From: Ciceribacter sichuanensis
GTDB lineage: Bacteria; Pseudomonadota; Alphaproteobacteria; Rhizobiales; Rhizobiaceae
Assembly: GCF_024055605.1 (NCBI RefSeq)
Contig: NZ_JAMXLX010000004.1
Coordinates: 186,001 to 250,000, forward strand
Length of the DNA: 64,000 nt
Direction of reading: 5' to 3'
Below, in pieces: positions 61,869-64,000 of this stretch (its first letter is position 1; the number at the start of each line of letters is the position of its first letter). The notes below the pieces were generated by a model that ran no database searches, was not told the origin of the DNA, and saw nothing but the letters and a program-made list of their open reading frames with translations. The translations under genes and the position numbers were made by a program.

Positions 61869-63400
61869 AGGGACTCCAGAAAGGTGACGAGCGCCTTGCG
61901 TTCTTCGGGTGTCAGGCTGGCAAAACGATCACGGGCAGGCTGGGCTTCTCCCCCATGCCAGAGGATCGCTTCCGTGAGGTTGCGGGCCCGCCCGTCATGC
62001 AGGAAGAAGGTATGGCCGTTCACCACCTCGGTCAGGCCGATACCCCAGAGAGGAGGCGTCCGCCATTCCCGGCCGGAGGCGTCGCCGACCTGCTGGCCAT
62101 CCGCCAGTCCATCGCCCATATCATGAAGCAGAAAGTCCGAATAGGGCCAGATGAGCTGGAACGACTGCGCCTTGTTCGCAGCATCCCGGCGGGTCACGTA
62201 TTTCGGCGTGTGGCAGGAGGCGCAGCCGGCGCCGTAAAACAGCGACTTGCCCTTGAGCACCGTGGCATCGCCGACATTGCGGCGCGCCGGTACGGCGAGA
62301 TTTTCCGAGTAGAAGGTGACGAGGTCGAGCACGGGATCCGGCGCTTCCGTATCGCCGAGCCGCGCCTGCACGCCGTTCGGCATGGAGCGGCATTTCTCCT
62401 GCGCTTCGGTGCAGTCACCATAGTGGCGGGGCGCATCGGGCGTCGAAATGCCGATATCGCCGGCAAATGCGCTCGAACTCTGGTCGCGAACCGAGGCGTT
62501 CTGCGCCTTCCAGCCGAAGCGGCCAAGCTTCATCTCGCCGGTCCGGTGATCGCGGGCGCGGGCGGCGCGGCCGGAAATGCCGTCGCCGTCGCGGTCATCG
62601 GGATCGGCCTTCGCCAGGATGTCGGCATCGGCAATGGCCTCGATCAGGCCGAGACCCGGCATCTGGTTGGCGACGCGTGGGGAAAGGGTCGTATCCGCTT
62701 CGAGCGGCCCGTAATTCAGGTCCGCAACGCTATAGGCGGGCTTGCGCAGCATCGTGGTCTCGCCGCCCGCAAGCGTCACCGGCTCTTCCGTATAAGTGAT
62801 GACCATCCGGCCCTCTGCCGGGATACCGGGCACGGCCATGTCCTGCAGCTGAGCGCCGTAGATGGTGTCTGGAAAATTGACCGCCTTGAGATCGGCGACC
62901 GCCTGGCGCTCCTCGTCGGTACGGGCCGGGCGGGCAAGCCGCAGGAACATCGATGTCGCGTCGGCATTGCCTTCCGGCGGCCGACCGCGCCCATCCTTCA
63001 GATGGCAGTTCTGGCAGGCGCGCGCATTGAACAGCGGACCCAGACCGTCGGAAGCCTGCGTGGACGAGGGGGAGGAAACCCAGAACTTGCGAAACAGCGC
63101 ATTGCCGAGCTTGAAGGTCTCCTCCTCGGAGAAGGTGATATTGGCGGAAAAATGCGAGAAGGAGTCGCCGTTGATCGGCTTGGTCGACGTGCCGGCCCCG
63201 CCCTGCATCGGCTCGAACTGTTCCGGTTTGGAAAAATCAGTGGTTGGTTCGGTGACCTTGAGGACCCGTTTCAGGTCCTTGGCCGAGAGGTCGGTCCGTT
63301 GCGGGGGCGCTTCCTCGCCGGCCACCGGGGCCGTTAGGGCAATCGTGCAGAAGCCTGCGAGAAGGGCGCGTCTCATGGCGCGAAGCAAGGAACCGGGCAT
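61865..63400 (-). CDS. Di-heme thiol oxidoreductase-like c-type cytochrome
   Basis: This is a 511-aa periplasmic protein of the DHOR (DUF1111) family. A signal peptide is at about residues 10-30 (RRALLAGFCTIALTAPVAG). Two heme-binding motifs are present: Cys129-Q-N-Cys132-His133 and Cys393-A-S-Cys396-His397. A Ca-type DPDDRDGDGISGR stretch lies between them. It is encoded between two imelysin genes, so electron transfer to iron during uptake is a plausible role. Confidence 0.93.
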   Translation of the reverse strand: MPGSLLRAMRRALLAGFCTIALTAPVAGEEAPPQRTDLSAKDLKRVLKVTEPTTDFSKPEQFEPMQGGAGTSTKPINGDSFSHFSANITFSEEETFKLGNALFRKFWVSSPSSTQASDGLGPLFNARACQNCHLKDGRGRPPEGNADATSMFLRLARPARTDEERQAVADLKAVNFPDTIYGAQLQDMAVPGIPAEGRMVITYTEEPVTLAGGETTMLRKPAYSVADLNYGPLEADTTLSPRVANQMPGLGLIEAIADADILAKADPDDRDGDGISGRAARARDHRTGEMKLGRFGWKAQNASVRDQSSSAFAGDIGISTPDAPRHYGDCTEAQEKCRSMPNGVQARLGDTEAPDPVLDLVTFYSENLAVPARRNVGDATVLKGKSLFYGAGCASCHTPKYVTRRDAANKAQSFQLIWPYSDFLLHDMGDGLADGQQVGDASGREWRTPPLWGIGLTEVVNGHTFFLHDGRARNLTEAILWHGGEAQPARDRFASLTPEERKALVTFLESL

Positions 63401-63413
63401 CGTCAATGTGACC

Positions 63414-63440
63414 GGGCCACCGGATGCTGTCCGGTGGCCC
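63414..63440 (-). other. Hairpin between imelysin and cytochrome genes
   Basis: GGGCCACCGGA and TCCGGTGGCCC are an 11-bp perfect stem with a 5-nt loop, placed 9 bp after the stop of the first imelysin gene. No U-tract follows. It may set differential expression within the operon. Confidence 0.65.
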
Positions 63441-63449
63441 GCCTTTGTC

Positions 63450-64000
63450 TTATTGGAACACGGCGTTAGGATTATCGAGGCTGTCGGAACCTTCAAGCTC
63501 AACCGTGCCGAGATCCAGCGACGCAATGACGCGCTCGATGGTTTTCGTCTGGTCGATCAGGCCATCGATGGCGGCCTGTACGGTGGCGTTGCCTTCCGCA
63601 TTGCCTTCGCCGATCATCTGGTCGTAGGCTTCCACGGTCTCGGCGCGCTTGGCCATGGCGTGCATCGCGTCGAGCGTCTTGGTGAGCTTCGCCTTCATTT
63701 CCGCATCGAGCGCCGGATCCTTGGCGGCGACGAGTTCCGAAAGCGACGGGCCGGTCAGCTTGGTGCCGTCGGCGCGGGTGTATTCGCCGGTATAGGCGGA
63801 TGCGATGCCGATCGCATCGTTGAGATGCGAGTTGTGCGTGTTGTCCGAGAAGCAATCATGCTCTTCTTCCGGATCGTGCAGCAGCACGCCGAGCTTCATG
63901 CGCTCGCCGGCAAGCTCGCCGTAGGAGAGGGAGCCCATGCCGGTCAGGATGGCTGTGATGCCCGCCTTCGGGTCGGCTTCGACATGCTTGGTGGCTTCGC
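63450..64000 (-). CDS. Imelysin family protein (IrpA-like), N-terminus off window
   Basis: This is the C-terminal 183 residues of an imelysin family protein whose start lies beyond the right edge. TGMGSLSYGELAGERMKLGVLLHDPEEEHDCFSDNTHNSHLND is highly typical of IrpA/imelysin proteins. The gene is first in the minus-strand operon that continues with the di-heme cytochrome, the imelysin-like protein and DUF1513. The GxHxxE motif, if present, would be in the missing part. Confidence 0.92.
   Translation of the reverse strand, partial: EATKHVEADPKAGITAILTGMGSLSYGELAGERMKLGVLLHDPEEEHDCFSDNTHNSHLNDAIGIASAYTGEYTRADGTKLTGPSLSELVAAKDPALDAEMKAKLTKTLDAMHAMAKRAETVEAYDQMIGEGNAEGNATVQAAIDGLIDQTKTIERVIASLDLGTVELEGSDSLDNPNAVFQ

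Overview
The window looks like a chromosomal segment of an alphaproteobacterium of the order Hyphomicrobiales, most likely family Rhizobiaceae (Rhizobium, Agrobacterium, Ensifer or Shinella type). This rests on the high G+C content, the gene families present (MbfA with an Irr-type iron box, a CtrA-type TTAA-N7-TTAAC site, a BTLCP cysteine peptidase, a polyamine deacetylase whose active-site numbering matches the Mycoplana ramosa enzyme) and short G/C-rich intergenic palindromes of the kind known as RIME in rhizobia. I see no insertion sequence, integrase, tRNA, rRNA, CRISPR array or replication origin. Species assignment is inference.

Layout. 1-13.9 kb: an accessory catabolic and regulatory region. 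It holds an MFS pump with a TetR repressor, an acetylpolyamine amidohydrolase, a MerR regulator fused to a P-loop domain, an AraC regulator divergent from an APC permease, a tiny Cys peptide, a copper amine oxidase with a Cys-rich tail, a cysteine hydrolase translationally coupled to a GlxA-type regulator, aldo/keto reductases, a GNAT enzyme and a LysR regulator. 14-21.2 kb: a PotABCD-like ABC importer with a hydantoin/Asp-Glu racemase, a double GNAT protein and a GntR/FCD regulator. 21.2-30.3 kb: translation genes pheT, pheS, rplT, rpmI and infC. A DEDD exonuclease lies between pheS and pheT. A two-component system with two Asp-rich exported proteins lies between rpmI and infC. 30.4-42.8 kb: single genes, including a hydrolase, BTLCP, an Lrp/DUF2000 pair, mbfA, a truncated hemoglobin, an orphan TRAP binding protein, an AraC/Fosmidomycin-resistance pair, a flavin oxidoreductase/MocR pair and a Gfo/Idh/MocA enzyme.

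42.8-46.4 kb: a GtrA flippase-like protein, a GtrB-like GT2 and a divergent GT-C-like membrane protein, together resembling a three-component glycan-modification set. 46.6 kb: an isolated phage/GTA-like spike-base protein. 47.1-58.6 kb: xseA, an NQO-like quinone reductase, a cold-shock gene with its leader, an M29 aminopeptidase, an exported protein whose signal peptide is broken by an 8-bp duplication, YbaK and ArsC-like proteins, a MarR with a Cys4 tail, a PAS-GGDEF cyclase, guaA and an MTA/SAH nucleosidase-like gene. 58.6-64 kb: a thioesterase, TspO, and a minus-strand operon of imelysin, di-heme cytochrome, imelysin-like and DUF1513 genes, probably for periplasmic iron handling.

The strongest leads for something undescribed are: the MerR/P-loop fusion with an almost ideal MerR-type promoter; the 56-aa Cys peptide coupled to the amine permease and oxidase; the Asp-rich exported pair with its two-component system; the exonuclease inside pheST; the orphan spike-base protein; and the 8-bp duplication that disrupts a signal peptide.
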